A stretch of 64,000 nt of DNA from Candidatus Blastococcus massiliensis AP3 (GCF_000582785.1 NZ_HG931173.1:1641131-1705130), one strand, 5' to 3'; shown: positions 37,690 through 46,405, counted from the stretch's first letter. Notes: generated by a model from the sequence alone, not told the origin. Numbers and translations: made by a program.

Positions 37690-37953
37690 GTGCCCCTGCA
37701 CCTTCCGCGCCTGCCCGTCCCGACGCTGCTGCTCTCCGTCGTCTATGCCGCGGCGATCGCCGTCGCGCTCGCGCATCCCGGGCAGCACGCCGTCGCCGGC
37801 CTCGTCGTCCTGGCCGGGCTGGTCGCCCGCTGGGCCGTGCGCAGCCGGCACTCCACGACCGCCCCGGTGGCGCTCGCCGTGCCCGACAGCGCGGAGACCG
37901 TCGACGCCGTCCGCACGCCGGAGACCGCCCCGGCTCCCGCAGCCGCCGCCTGA
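37690..37953 (+). CDS. Small hypothetical membrane protein
   Basis: 87-aa protein with two short hydrophobic helices (LLLSVVYAAAIAVALAH and AVAGLVVLAGLVARWAV, about 13-29 and 34-50) and an Ala/Pro/Thr-rich C-terminal tail. No family recognised. It is supported as real by GGAGG 7 nt before the GTG at 37690 and codon use like its neighbours (high third-position G+C). It stands alone between the catalase terminator and the convergent symporter gene. The region 37954-38167 after it holds only the symporter terminator. Confidence 0.5.
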   Translation: MPLHLPRLPVPTLLLSVVYAAAIAVALAHPGQHAVAGLVVLAGLVARWAVRSRHSTTAPVALAVPDSAETVDAVRTPETAPAPAAAA

Positions 37954-38123
37954 CCCGCACCTCCCGTCGTCCACCGCGCGGCACACCACCACACCGCGAG
38001 GTCGGCCCCGCACGCGCGAGGCGCGCCGCCGTGCGGTGACGGCAGCCGTGCTGCAACGCGGCTTCGACGACGACACCGTGGCTCCGACGGCACGCCGCGG
38101 GGTACCGACGCCCAGAAGCGCAC

Positions 38124-38155
38124 GAGGCGCGCGCCCCGCAGGGGACGCGCGCCTC
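38124..38155 (-). terminator. Hairpin after sodium:solute symporter
   Basis: Arms GAGGCGCGCG and CGCGCGCCTC (10 bp, perfect) around a 12-nt loop, just beyond the symporter stop at 38168. Confidence 0.55.
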
Positions 38156-38167
38156 GGCAGTGCCACC

Positions 38168-39781
38168 TCAGTGCTTGACGGCCTTCTCCGCCCCGATGCC
38201 GGTGAAGGCACGCACCTCGAGCTCGGCCCACTTGGCCTCGTCGGGCACGTCCTTCGAGATCTGCGTACCGAGCCAGCCCAGGAAGAACGAGGCCGGGATG
38301 GACACCAGGCCCGGGTTCTTCAACGGGAACCAGGCGAAGTCCACGCCGGGGAACATGGCCCCCTCCGCGCCGGAGACGACCGGCGAGAAGATGATCAGCC
38401 CGATGCAGATGATCAGCCCGCCGTAGATCGACCAGAGCGCGCCCTGGGTGGTGAACTTCTTCCAGAACAGCGTGTAGAGGATCGTCGGCAGGTTCGCCGA
38501 GGCGGCGACAGCGAAGGCGAGCGCCACCAGGAAGGCGATGTTGAGACCCGCCTGCAGCGCCAGGATGCCGCCGCCGATCGCCACCGCGCCGATCACGATG
38601 GCGGTGATCCGGGCGACCTTGACCTCTCCGTTGGGCGGGACGTTCCCCTTCTTGATCACCGAGGCGTAGACGTCGTGCGCGAACGAGGCCGACGCGGTGA
38701 TCGTGAGACCGGCGACGACGGCGAGGATCGTGGCGAACGCGACGCCGGCGATGATGCCGAGCAGCACGGTGCCACCCAGTTCGAACGCGAGCAGCGGTGC
38801 CGCGGCGTTCTCACCCCCCGGTGCGGCCAGGATCGCCTCCGAACCCACCAGGGCGCCGGCGCCGTAGCCGATGACCAGGCTGAACAGGTAGAAGATGCCG
38901 ATCAGCCAGATGGCCCAGACGACCGACTTGCGAGCGTCCTTCGCCGTGGGGACCGTGTAGAAGCGCATCAGCACGTGGGGCAGCCCGGCCGTGCCGAGGA
39001 CGAGTGCCAGCCCGAGGCTGATGAAGTCCAGCTTCGTCGTCTCGCTGGCGCCGTACCGCCCGCCCGGGTTGAGCACCGACTCGCTGCCGGCGCTGTCGAC
39101 GGCGCCGCCGAGCAGGGACGACAGGTTGAAGCCGTACTTGCCCAGCACCCAGACCGTCATGACAAAGGCGCCGGCGATGAGCAGCGTCGCCTTGATCATC
39201 TGCACGTAGGTGGTGCCCCGCATGCCACCGACGAGCACGTAGAAGATCATCAGCGCGCCCACCAGCGTCACCACCAGCGCCTCGGCCAGGTCACCGCTGA
39301 CGCCCAGCAGCAGCGCGACGAGACCGCCGGCGCCGGCCATCTGCGCCAGCAGGTAGAACAGCGACACCGCCAGCGTGGAGAGAGCCGCGGCCGTACGCAC
39401 CGGACCCTGGCGCATCCGGAACGCCAGGACGTCGGCCATCGTGAACCGAGCCGTGTTGCGCATCAGCTCGGCGACCAGAAGCAGCGCCACCAGCCAGGCC
39501 ACGAGGAACCCGATGGAGTAGAGGAACCCGTCGTACCCGGCGACGGCGATGACGCCGGCGATGCCCAGGAAGGATGCGGCCGACAGGTAGTCGCCGGCGA
39601 TCGCCAGGCCGTTCTGCGTGCCGGTGATGCTCCGACCGGCCGCGTAGAAGTCGGCGGCGCTCTTGTTGGTGCGGCTGGCCCGGAACGTGATGAACAACGT
39701 CACCACGACGAAGGCGCCGAAGATCGAGATGTTGATCGCCGGGCTGCCGACCGTGTCGTCGGCAGCGAGAAGGTCAACCAC
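38168..39781 (-). CDS. Sodium:solute symporter (ActP-like carboxylate transporter)
   Basis: SSS-family symporter of 537 aa with 13 predicted TMs. Signature blocks: AGRSITGTQNGLAIAGDYLSAASFLG, YTVPTAKDARKSVVWA, and FATILAVVAGLTITASASFAHDVYA. The AAGRxxxxxxNGxAIAGDYxSAASFLG block is typical of the acetate permease ActP/monocarboxylate subgroup, so acetate, pyruvate or propionate uptake is likely. The start GTG at 39781 overlaps the DUF485 stop by 8 nt. DUF485 plus ActP is the known gene pair. A CRP-like site lies upstream of the pair. Confidence 0.93.
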   Translation of the reverse strand: MVDLLAADDTVGSPAINISIFGAFVVVTLFITFRASRTNKSAADFYAAGRSITGTQNGLAIAGDYLSAASFLGIAGVIAVAGYDGFLYSIGFLVAWLVALLLVAELMRNTARFTMADVLAFRMRQGPVRTAAALSTLAVSLFYLLAQMAGAGGLVALLLGVSGDLAEALVVTLVGALMIFYVLVGGMRGTTYVQMIKATLLIAGAFVMTVWVLGKYGFNLSSLLGGAVDSAGSESVLNPGGRYGASETTKLDFISLGLALVLGTAGLPHVLMRFYTVPTAKDARKSVVWAIWLIGIFYLFSLVIGYGAGALVGSEAILAAPGGENAAAPLLAFELGGTVLLGIIAGVAFATILAVVAGLTITASASFAHDVYASVIKKGNVPPNGEVKVARITAIVIGAVAIGGGILALQAGLNIAFLVALAFAVAASANLPTILYTLFWKKFTTQGALWSIYGGLIICIGLIIFSPVVSGAEGAMFPGVDFAWFPLKNPGLVSIPASFFLGWLGTQISKDVPDEAKWAELEVRAFTGIGAEKAVKH

Positions 39782-40163
39782 GCGTGGCTCCCCGGGTCGT
39801 GTCGGTGCCGGTGTGCCCCGGCGCGAAGTCGTGGGCCTCGAGGCGCTCGCGCATCTCATCGGCGATGGGGTCGGTGCGCCTGTTGGCGTGCGCCACGTAC
39901 AGGTGCGTGATCACGAAGGTCGTCACGAACTGGGCCAGGCCCAGCAGGATGCCGACGTTGACGTCACCGAAGACCTTCGTGGACATGAAGTCGACCGCGT
40001 ACGTGGAGAGCAGCACGTAGAGCAGGTACCAGGCCAGGAACGCGACCGTCATCGGGAAGGCGAAGCTGCGGAACCGCTTCTTGAGCTCGACGAACTCCGG
40101 TGAATCCTGGGCGGCGCGATATTCCTCGGGCGTCAGCAGACGCCGTTCCGTGGGATCGGTCAA
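39774..40163 (-). CDS. DUF485 membrane protein (ActP partner, YjcH-like)
   Basis: 129-aa protein with two TMs (about 33-54 and 68-88) and the DUF485 signature DSPEFVELKKRFRSFAFPMTVAF. Proteins of this type are encoded directly upstream of ActP-like symporters and are thought to be an accessory subunit. It starts with TTG at 40163, supported by a strong GGAGG 7 nt upstream. It overlaps the symporter gene by 8 nt. The charged C-terminal tail (RLEAHDFAPGHTGTD) is cytoplasmic. Confidence 0.92.
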   Translation of the reverse strand: MTDPTERRLLTPEEYRAAQDSPEFVELKKRFRSFAFPMTVAFLAWYLLYVLLSTYAVDFMSTKVFGDVNVGILLGLAQFVTTFVITHLYVAHANRRTDPIADEMRERLEAHDFAPGHTGTDTTRGATRG

Positions 40164-40207
40164 CGGGTGACCTCCTGGTCAGAGTGGGCAGGCTGTCCAC
40201 GCGGAAA

Positions 40208-40223
40208 TGTGAGCCCTGTCACG
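40208..40223. promoter_or_regulatory. CRP/GlxR-like operator upstream of DUF485-symporter operon
   Basis: TGTGA-GCCCTG-TCACG differs at one base from the TGTGA-N6-TCACA consensus. It lies 45 nt upstream of the TTG start on the minus strand. cAMP-responsive control of carboxylate uptake is typical for actinobacteria, but the binder is inferred. Confidence 0.5.
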
Positions 40224-40348
40224 GTAGGAGTGGGCCCACGCCTCCACAGGAGGCCGAGCGGCTGCTGCGCCGAGCGGTCACCGGCAGTCGCCGTACGGCG
40301 GGTCCGGCGGGACGAGCGGTCGCCGCGCGAACCGTCGCGCCGGCCGGT

Positions 40349-41869
40349 TCAGCGGGGCGGGTTCCCGCGGTCGAGCTGCACCGACTCGGGGGTGTGCAGC
40401 CGCACCATCGTCCGGGCGGCGTGCCGCGGCACCCGCCGGGCCGTGGCCAGTGATCCGCCCACCATCGTGAGGAACGCCAGGGGGACCGTCCAGGCGGCGG
40501 GCTGGGCGAGCAGCGCGCCCGCCCAGCCCCCGGGGCCGAGACCCAGCAGGGTCGCCAGGACCGCACCCCCGGCGCAGCCCCCACCGACGAGCATCCCGGC
40601 GATCGCGCCCACGTCGGTGAGCCGGCGCCACCAGATCCCCAGCACCAGCAGGGGGCAGAGGGTGGAGGCGGCGAAGGCGAACGCCAGCCCGACGGCCTGG
40701 GCCACCCCCACCCCCTCGGTGAGGACGGCGAGGCCCAGCGGGACGAGCACGGCGACGACGGCGCCGGCCTGGAAGGCGCGCACCCCGCCGAACCGGCGGC
40801 CCATCACGTCCTGGCTGATCACCCCCGCCACGGCGACGGTCAGCCCGGAGGACGTGGAGAGGAACGCCGCGAACGCCCCCGCCGTCGTCAGCGCGGAGAG
40901 GAGCTCGCCACCGGTTCCGGCCAGCATCCGCGACGGCAGCTCCAGCACCACCGACTCCGCCCGGCCGCTCGCGACGAGGTCCGGCGCGTAGAGCCGGCCC
41001 AGGCCCCCGTACACCGGCGGCAGGAGGTAGAAGAGGCCGAGCAGGGCCAGGACGAACAGCGTCGTCCGGCGGGCCGCCGCCCCGTCGGGGTTGGTGTAGA
41101 AGCGGACCACGACGTGCGGCAGGCCCATCGTGCCGAGGAACGTCGCGATGATGATCGAGTAGGTCGTGTAGACCTCGTGCTCGGCGCCCGCGAGGGGGGA
41201 CACCCACGAGTCCCCGCTCCCGCCCACGTCGGCCGAGGCAGGGGACACCGCGCCGTCGCCGAGCCAGATCGCGGCCATGAACAGCAGCGGGAACAGCAGC
41301 GCCGTCAGCTTCAGCCAGTACTGGAAGGCCTGGACGAAGGTGATGCTGCGCATGCCGCCGAACAGGACGTTGACGAGGACGACGGTGGCGACCAGCACGC
41401 CCCCCAGCCACGGCCCGGTACCGGTGGTCGAGGCCAGGGCCAGGCCGGCGCCCTGGAACTGCGGCATCAGGTAGAGCCAGCCGATGGCCACGACCAGCAG
41501 CGCGGACAGCCGGCGCACCCCGCGCGACTCCAGCCGGCTCTCCGCGAAGTCGGGCAGCGTGTAGGCCCCGGACCGGCGCAGCGGCGCGGCGACGAGGACC
41601 AGCAGCACGAGGTAGCCCGCCGTCCAGCCGACCGGGTACCACAGCATCTCCGTGCCGAAGGCGAGCACGAGACCCGCGACGCCGAGGAAGGACGCCGCGG
41701 AGAGGTACTCCCCGCCGATCGCCGACGCGTTGAGCCCCGGCCGCACCGTGCGCGAGGCGACGAAGAAGTCGCTGGTCGTGCGGGAGAACCGCCAGCCGTA
41801 CGCGCCGACCGCCAGGGTGGCGACGAAGACCGCCGTGATGCCGAGGACGCTGTACCCGGCGGCGGTCAT
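40349..41869 (-). CDS. Sodium:solute symporter, second paralogue
   Basis: SSS-family transporter of 506 aa with 13 TMs. Conserved blocks: ASRTVRPGLNASAIGGEYLSAASFLG, FLGTMGLPHVVVRFYTNPDGAAARRTT and AAFLSTSSGLTVAVAGVISQDV. Same subgroup as the 38168-39781 symporter (shared GEYLSAASFLG and PHVxxRFYT blocks) but more diverged, so monocarboxylate specificity is likely though not fixed. It follows a small two-TM gene by 13 nt in an operon with a LytS-like kinase and LytTR regulator, which probably control its expression. Confidence 0.93.
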   Translation of the reverse strand: MTAAGYSVLGITAVFVATLAVGAYGWRFSRTTSDFFVASRTVRPGLNASAIGGEYLSAASFLGVAGLVLAFGTEMLWYPVGWTAGYLVLLVLVAAPLRRSGAYTLPDFAESRLESRGVRRLSALLVVAIGWLYLMPQFQGAGLALASTTGTGPWLGGVLVATVVLVNVLFGGMRSITFVQAFQYWLKLTALLFPLLFMAAIWLGDGAVSPASADVGGSGDSWVSPLAGAEHEVYTTYSIIIATFLGTMGLPHVVVRFYTNPDGAAARRTTLFVLALLGLFYLLPPVYGGLGRLYAPDLVASGRAESVVLELPSRMLAGTGGELLSALTTAGAFAAFLSTSSGLTVAVAGVISQDVMGRRFGGVRAFQAGAVVAVLVPLGLAVLTEGVGVAQAVGLAFAFAASTLCPLLVLGIWWRRLTDVGAIAGMLVGGGCAGGAVLATLLGLGPGGWAGALLAQPAAWTVPLAFLTMVGGSLATARRVPRHAARTMVRLHTPESVQLDRGNPPR

Positions 41870-41882
41870 GCGCAGGCGGGGA

Positions 41883-42257
41883 TCACGATCGGTCCAGCAC
41901 GTCGGTGAAGGCACGCTCGTTGCGCTCGGCCGCGCGGACGTAGAGCCACCCCACGAGGAGCAGGAACGGGTAGACGGCGAACGCCAGCAGCAACCACGGG
42001 AGCGGTACGGCCAGCACCTCGATGTCGGAGAGGTCCGGGAAGAGCCAGAACACCAGCGGGATCCCGCCGACGAACACCGTCAGGGCCGTGAGCGCGAGCA
42101 GGGCGAGCCGGAGCTGCGAGCGCACCAGCGAGGACATGTACACCTCGCCGAGGCGGGTCTGGGCGTCGATCTCCCGGGCGGCGGGCACCCGCTGGGCCCG
42201 GGCGGCGCTCGTGCGGGGGCTGGTGACCCGCACCCGGCGGGGGGTGCTCTCCGACAC
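41883..42257 (-). CDS. Small two-TM protein, probable symporter subunit
   Basis: 124-aa protein with a basic cytoplasmic N-terminus (about 45 residues) and two TM helices (about 47-70 and 84-107, the second with LPWLLLAFAVYPFLLLVGWLY). It takes the place that DUF485 holds next to the other symporter, with similar topology, so an accessory role is inferred, but I do not recognise the DUF485 sequence motif. GTG 42257 lies 3 nt after the LytTR stop, and the symporter starts 13 nt after its own stop. Confidence 0.75.
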   Translation of the reverse strand: MSESTPRRVRVTSPRTSAARAQRVPAAREIDAQTRLGEVYMSSLVRSQLRLALLALTALTVFVGGIPLVFWLFPDLSDIEVLAVPLPWLLLAFAVYPFLLLVGWLYVRAAERNERAFTDVLDRS

Positions 42258-42260
42258 CGG

Positions 42261-43001
42261 TCAGCCCCTGCCCGAGGTGCCCGGCCGCGCGCGGCGCACG
42301 AGGAGGTCACGCAACTCCCGGGTGTGCCGCCGGCTCACGCCGAGCTGCGTACCACCCACGACCACCGTGCACCGGCCGGCGTCCATCCGGACCTCCTGCA
42401 CGTGCTGGAGGGCCACCAGCAGGGACCGGTGGATCCGCACGAAACCGGCGTCCTTCCACTCCTCCTCGAGGGTGGTCAGCGGCACGCGCACCAGATGGCT
42501 GCCCGACGCGGTGTGCAGCCTCGCGTAGTCACCCTGCGCCTCGACGTAGCCCACGCTGGACCGGGGCACGAAGCGGGTCACCCCGCCCAGCTCGACGGCG
42601 ATGTCGTCGGCTGCCGACGGAGTGGCACCGGTCCGCGCCCCGACCACCCGGCGGACCGCCTCGGCCAGCCGGTCGTCGCGGACCGGCTTGAGGACGTAGT
42701 CCACGGCCCCGAGCTCGAAGGCGTCGACGGCGTGGTCGTCGTGGGCGGTCACGAAGACCACCGGCGGTGGCGTCCTGAACCGGGACAGCACCCGCGCCAG
42801 GTCGACCCCGCTGAGCCCCGGCATCCGGATGTCCAGGAAGACCGCGTCCACGCCCCGCTCCTGCAGGAGACGCAGCGCCTCGGTGGCCGAGTCGCAGGTC
42901 AGCACCGCCTCGATCCGCTCGTCCCGCTCGAGGAGCCAGCGCAGCTCCTCGAGGGCGGGTCGTTCGTCGTCGACCACGAGGACGGTCAGCCGGTCGGTCA
43001 T
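42261..43001 (-). CDS. LytTR-family response regulator
   Basis: 246-aa regulator. Receiver domain (1-125) with VVDDE (D11, D12), phosphoacceptor D57 in VFLDIRMPG and K-PV switch (LKPVRDD). The C-terminal LytTR DNA-binding domain (about 140-240) reads VGYVEAQGDYARLHTASGSHLVRVPLTTLEEEW and FVRIHRSLLVAL, typical of LytR/AgrA/YpdB-type ten-strand folds that bind tandem repeats. ATGA overlap with the kinase (42998-43001) couples both. It probably activates the downstream symporter gene, as YpdB and BtsR do for carboxylate transporters in Escherichia coli. Confidence 0.92.
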   Translation of the reverse strand: MTDRLTVLVVDDERPALEELRWLLERDERIEAVLTCDSATEALRLLQERGVDAVFLDIRMPGLSGVDLARVLSRFRTPPPVVFVTAHDDHAVDAFELGAVDYVLKPVRDDRLAEAVRRVVGARTGATPSAADDIAVELGGVTRFVPRSSVGYVEAQGDYARLHTASGSHLVRVPLTTLEEEWKDAGFVRIHRSLLVALQHVQEVRMDAGRCTVVVGGTQLGVSRRHTRELRDLLVRRARPGTSGRG

Positions 43002-44122
43002 GGGCGCACCCCCGGCGCGAACTTCGGAACCCGCACGAGAACCTTCGTACCCGCCGCCGGCGCCGTCTCGACGACGAGCCCGTAGTCGTCCCCGAAAGCG
43101 GTGCGCAGCCGGGCGTCGACGTTGCCCAGCCCCACCGAGTCCACCGAGACGTCGCCGGCCAGCGCCCGCCGGACCTTCTCCGGGTCCTCGCCCACGCCGT
43201 CGTCCTCCACCGAGATCAGGCACTCGCCAGCCTGGTCCGCGGCGATGATGGTCACCGTCCCGACGCCCGGCTTCCGCTCCAGCCCGTGCCGCACCGCGTT
43301 CTCCACCAGCGGCTGGAGGCAGAGGAACGGGACGGCGACCGGCAGGACCTCCTGCGCCACCCGGAGCGTGACCTGCAGCCGGTCGCCGAAGCGCGCCTTC
43401 TCCAGGACGAGGTACCGCTCGATGGACCGCAGCTCCTCTGCCAGCGTCGTGTACTCCCCGTGCCGGCTGAACGAGTACCGCGTGAAGTCGGCGAACTCCA
43501 GCAGCAGCTCGCGGGCCTGCTCGGGATCGGTGCGCACGAACGAGGCGATCGCGGTCAGCGAGTTGTAGATGAAGTGGGGGCTGATCTGCGCCCGCAGCGC
43601 CCTGACCTCGGCCTCCATCAGGCGGGTGCGCGACGCGTCGAGCTCGGCCAGCTCCAGGTTCCCCGACACCCAGTGCGCGACCTCCGTCACGGCCCGGACG
43701 AGACCGGCGGACGCCGACGAGGTGAAGGCCTGGAGCGTGCCGACCACCCGGTCCTCCACGACGAGCGGGCCGACCACGACCTGGCGCAGCCCGCAGCCGG
43801 GGTCCGAGCAGGGGAAGTCCTTGCGGTCGCGGACGACGGTGGTCCCGGACTCCAGGACGATGGCCGCCAGGGCCGCGGTGTCCCGCTCGTGGTGGCCGGA
43901 CCGGCCGTCCCAGGCGAGGGTCGCCACGGTGTCGGTGAGCGCGACCGCCGGTACCCCGAGCAGGTCGCGCAGGTGCCGGCTCGCGCGCTCCGCCGACTCA
44001 CTGGTCAGGCCCTGGCGCAGCTCGGGCGCGGTGAGGGACGCCGAGTGGAGGGTCCGGAAGGTCGCGTGCTCGGCCTCGGTCCCGAGGTGGCCGCGGCGCA
44101 GCCAGCGCAGTGCATCCCGCAT
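42998..44122 (-). CDS. LytS-type sensor histidine kinase, soluble
   Basis: 374-aa kinase. N-terminal GAF-like sensor (about 35-160) with a possible ligand/metal pair CSDPGC (C105, C110), then the PF06580 phosphoacceptor block LRAQISPHFIYNSLTAIASF with His183, and an HATPase domain (about 275-370) with LVENAVRHGLE and VEDDGVGED. There are no TM segments, unlike LytS or YpdA, so it senses a cytoplasmic signal. The start ATG at 44122 has no clear SD. It heads the operon kinase, LytTR regulator, two-TM protein, symporter, so intracellular metabolite sensing for carboxylate uptake is likely. Confidence 0.9.
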   Translation of the reverse strand: MRDALRWLRRGHLGTEAEHATFRTLHSASLTAPELRQGLTSESAERASRHLRDLLGVPAVALTDTVATLAWDGRSGHHERDTAALAAIVLESGTTVVRDRKDFPCSDPGCGLRQVVVGPLVVEDRVVGTLQAFTSSASAGLVRAVTEVAHWVSGNLELAELDASRTRLMEAEVRALRAQISPHFIYNSLTAIASFVRTDPEQARELLLEFADFTRYSFSRHGEYTTLAEELRSIERYLVLEKARFGDRLQVTLRVAQEVLPVAVPFLCLQPLVENAVRHGLERKPGVGTVTIIAADQAGECLISVEDDGVGEDPEKVRRALAGDVSVDSVGLGNVDARLRTAFGDDYGLVVETAPAAGTKVLVRVPKFAPGVRP

Positions 44123-44259
44123 CGACGGTCGGGGCGGCGCCCCAGCCTCCCTCCGCGCATCGCGCCCACCGTCCTCGCAGGAGGGTGAGCCAGCGCACCG
44201 TAGATCCTGGGAGCAGCCACACACCAGCCGGCACGACGACCCCCACCGCTCGAGTCCGG

Positions 44260-44394
44260 TCAGTTCGCCGGCAGCTGCGCTCCGCACTCCGCGCAGCGGG
44301 TGGGCGGGTCCTCCTCTGCCAGCCGACCGCACTCCGGGCACACCCGGCGCAGCCAGCAGGCCGGGTCGCCGCCCTCGTCGTCCCGCTCGGTCAT
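44260..44394 (-). CDS. 44-residue double-CxxC zinc-ribbon protein
   Basis: A very short frame from ATG 44394 to TGA 44260. Two knuckles, CPEC (C19, C22) and CAEC (C34, C37), spaced as in zinc ribbons, with acidic N-terminus (TERDDEGGD) and an extra Cys13. GAGACT lies 6 nt before the ATG as a possible -10 of a leaderless gene. The spacing of the CxxC pairs and clean frame support it as real, but no homologue is recalled. It sits between the kinase operon and a divergent two-component operon. Confidence 0.6.
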   Translation of the reverse strand: MTERDDEGGDPACWLRRVCPECGRLAEEDPPTRCAECGAQLPAN

Positions 44395-44474
44395 GGGACC
44401 AGTCTCGCCCCGTCAGACCAGGGGCGGACACGGAGTTCCCCCCTGAGGACGACGAGAACCGCCGCGATCCTCCC

Positions 44475-44480
44475 TAGGCT
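44475..44480 (+). promoter_or_regulatory. Candidate -10 box of two-component operon
   Basis: TAGGCT ends 7 nt before the GTG at 44488; leaderless geometry. Confidence 0.5.
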
Positions 44481-44487
44481 CGACGCC

Positions 44488-45678
44488 GTGGAGAACCCCC
44501 TCGACCGCTCGAGCGGGCGGCTGCGTCGGCACCCGTTCGCCGTCGACGCGGTCCTGGCCGTCGGCGTCTGGTTCTTCACCGTCCTGCTGCCCGTGGACAC
44601 CTACTGGCCGAACGAGGCGGCCGCGTTCCTGCTCGGCACGCTGCTCATCGTGCCGCTGGCCTGGCGGCGGCGCGCGCCGGTCGCCGCCGGCGCCGCGGTC
44701 GTAGCGGCGGGCCTGCTGGAACTCGTCTTCGCCCCCGACTTCCTGGTCGCGAACGTCGCGGTGCTGATGATGGTCTACGCGCTGGCCGCCTACGGCCCGC
44801 AGTGGGCGAGCCGGGGCGGCGTGGCGCTCGGGCTGGTCGGCGCGCTGCTCGCCGGGGCGGCGTTCTTCGGCTACGGCGCCGGCTTCCTCCCCACCTCGCT
44901 GGCCATCGGCGTCTCGGTCGTCGCCGCGTGGGCGCTGGGCGACCTGCGCCGGACCCGGGTGCAGCGGCTGACCGACCTCGAGGAGCGGGCCCGGTTGCTC
45001 GAGCTGGAGCGGGAGCAGGAGATGCGACTGGCCGCGTCCACGGAGCGGGCCCGCATCGCCCGCGAACTGCACGACGTCGTCGCCCATTCGCTGTCGGTGG
45101 TGATCGCGCAGGCCGACGGCGGGAGGTATGCCGGGAAGGCCGATCCGGAGGCGGCGACCGGTGCCCTGGAGGCGATCGCCACGACCGGCCGGCAGGCCCT
45201 GACCGACATGCGCTCGCTGCTGGGTGTCCTGCGCGAGGGCGGCGGCGAGGAGTACGCCCCTCAGCCCGACGTCGCCGCGATCCCGGCGCTGGTCGAGGAC
45301 GTGCGGGCCAGCGGCCTGGACGTCGACCTCATCGTCGAGGGCCAGCCGCAGCCGCTCCCCGCGGGTCCGCAGCTGGCGGCCTACCGGATCGTGCAGGAGT
45401 CGCTGACGAACGTGCTCAAGCACGCCGGTCCGGCGTCGCGGGCGTGGGTGCGGCTGCAGTGGCGGCCGGACGCGCTGGAGCTGTCGGTGCTCGACGACGG
45501 CCGCGGCGCGTCGGCGGCCCTGGCCGCCCCGCACGGGGCCTCCCCGGACGGCGACGGCCAGGGGCTGCGCGGCATGCACGAGCGCGCCGTGTTGCACGGC
45601 GGGCGGCTCGAGGCCGGACCCCGCCATGGTGGCGGGTTCGGCGTGCACGCCGCCCTGCCCTACGGTTCGCGGCGATGA
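44488..45678 (+). CDS. NarL-type sensor histidine kinase
   Basis: 396-aa membrane kinase. Four to five TMs (about 20-150) with short loops, a dimerisation coiled coil (about 153-190), HisKA_3 box ARIARELHDVVAHSLSVVIAQ with His195, and HATPase_c (about 285-395) with RIVQESLTNVLKHAGP and DDGRG, GLRGMHERA. The lack of a large external domain suggests membrane or intramembrane sensing, as in antibiotic/envelope-stress kinases near ABC exporters. ATGA overlap with the regulator. A leaderless promoter drives it. It is separated from a MacB-like ABC exporter by one foreign gene. Confidence 0.93.
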   Translation: MENPLDRSSGRLRRHPFAVDAVLAVGVWFFTVLLPVDTYWPNEAAAFLLGTLLIVPLAWRRRAPVAAGAAVVAAGLLELVFAPDFLVANVAVLMMVYALAAYGPQWASRGGVALGLVGALLAGAAFFGYGAGFLPTSLAIGVSVVAAWALGDLRRTRVQRLTDLEERARLLELEREQEMRLAASTERARIARELHDVVAHSLSVVIAQADGGRYAGKADPEAATGALEAIATTGRQALTDMRSLLGVLREGGGEEYAPQPDVAAIPALVEDVRASGLDVDLIVEGQPQPLPAGPQLAAYRIVQESLTNVLKHAGPASRAWVRLQWRPDALELSVLDDGRGASAALAAPHGASPDGDGQGLRGMHERAVLHGGRLEAGPRHGGGFGVHAALPYGSRR

Positions 45679-46373
45679 GCGAGCCGATCAGGGTGGTGCT
45701 GGTCGACGACCAGCAGATGGTGCGGGCCGGTTTCCGCATGGTCATCGACTCCCAGCCCGACCTGACCGTGGTGGGGGAGGCCGGCGACGGCGCGTCGGCC
45801 GTCCAGCTGCTGCGCGGCACCCCGGCCGACGTCGTCCTCATGGACATCCGCATGCCCGGCACCGACGGCATCGAGGCCACCCGGCAGGTCACCGCGCTGC
45901 CGGAGGCGCCGCGCGTGGTCGTGCTGACCACCTTCGACCTCGACGAGTACGTCGTCGCCGCCATCGGCGCCGGGGCCAGCGGCTTCCTGCTCAAGGACGC
46001 CCCGCCGGAGGAGATGCTCGCGGCCGTCCGCACCGTGCACGCCGGCGACTCGGTGATCGCGGCGTCCTCCACCCGGCGGCTGCTGCAGCACGTCGCCCCG
46101 ATGCTGCGGGGCGCGCCGGCGTCGGCCCTCGGCGGTGGGGACGACGCCGCGCTGGCCGAGCTCACCCCGCGGGAGCGCGAGGTGCTGGTGCAGATGGCGC
46201 TCGGTGCCTCGAACACCGAGATCGCGCAGGCCTTCGTCGTCAGCGAGGCCACCGTGAAGACCCACGTCGGGCGGGTCCTGGCCAAGACCGGTTCCCGCGA
46301 CCGCGTGCAGGCCGTCGTCCTCGCCTACCGGACCGGCCTGGTGCAGCCGGCCGACCTGCTCCGCGACGCCTAG
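45675..46373 (+). CDS. NarL/LuxR-family response regulator
   Basis: 232-aa regulator. Receiver with VDDQ (D11, D12), phosphoacceptor D57 (VLMDIRMPG) and LLKDAPPE switch Lys. LuxR HTH (about 160-225) LTPREREVLVQMALGASNTEIAQAFVVSEATVKTHVGRVLAKTG. Translationally coupled to the kinase gene (ATGA, 45675-45678). Such pairs commonly control a neighbouring ABC exporter; here that exporter starts at 47202, after an intervening GIY-YIG gene, so the link is probable but interrupted. Confidence 0.93.
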   Translation: MSEPIRVVLVDDQQMVRAGFRMVIDSQPDLTVVGEAGDGASAVQLLRGTPADVVLMDIRMPGTDGIEATRQVTALPEAPRVVVLTTFDLDEYVVAAIGAGASGFLLKDAPPEEMLAAVRTVHAGDSVIAASSTRRLLQHVAPMLRGAPASALGGGDDAALAELTPREREVLVQMALGASNTEIAQAFVVSEATVKTHVGRVLAKTGSRDRVQAVVLAYRTGLVQPADLLRDA

Positions 46374-46405
46374 CCAGCCGGTCCTGGATCCAGAGCCGAC
46401 GCACA

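Noticed and set aside
37954..38167. Short plus-strand frame after the small membrane protein
   Set aside because: It runs through the symporter terminator into the antisense of the symporter gene, and has no SD or homology.
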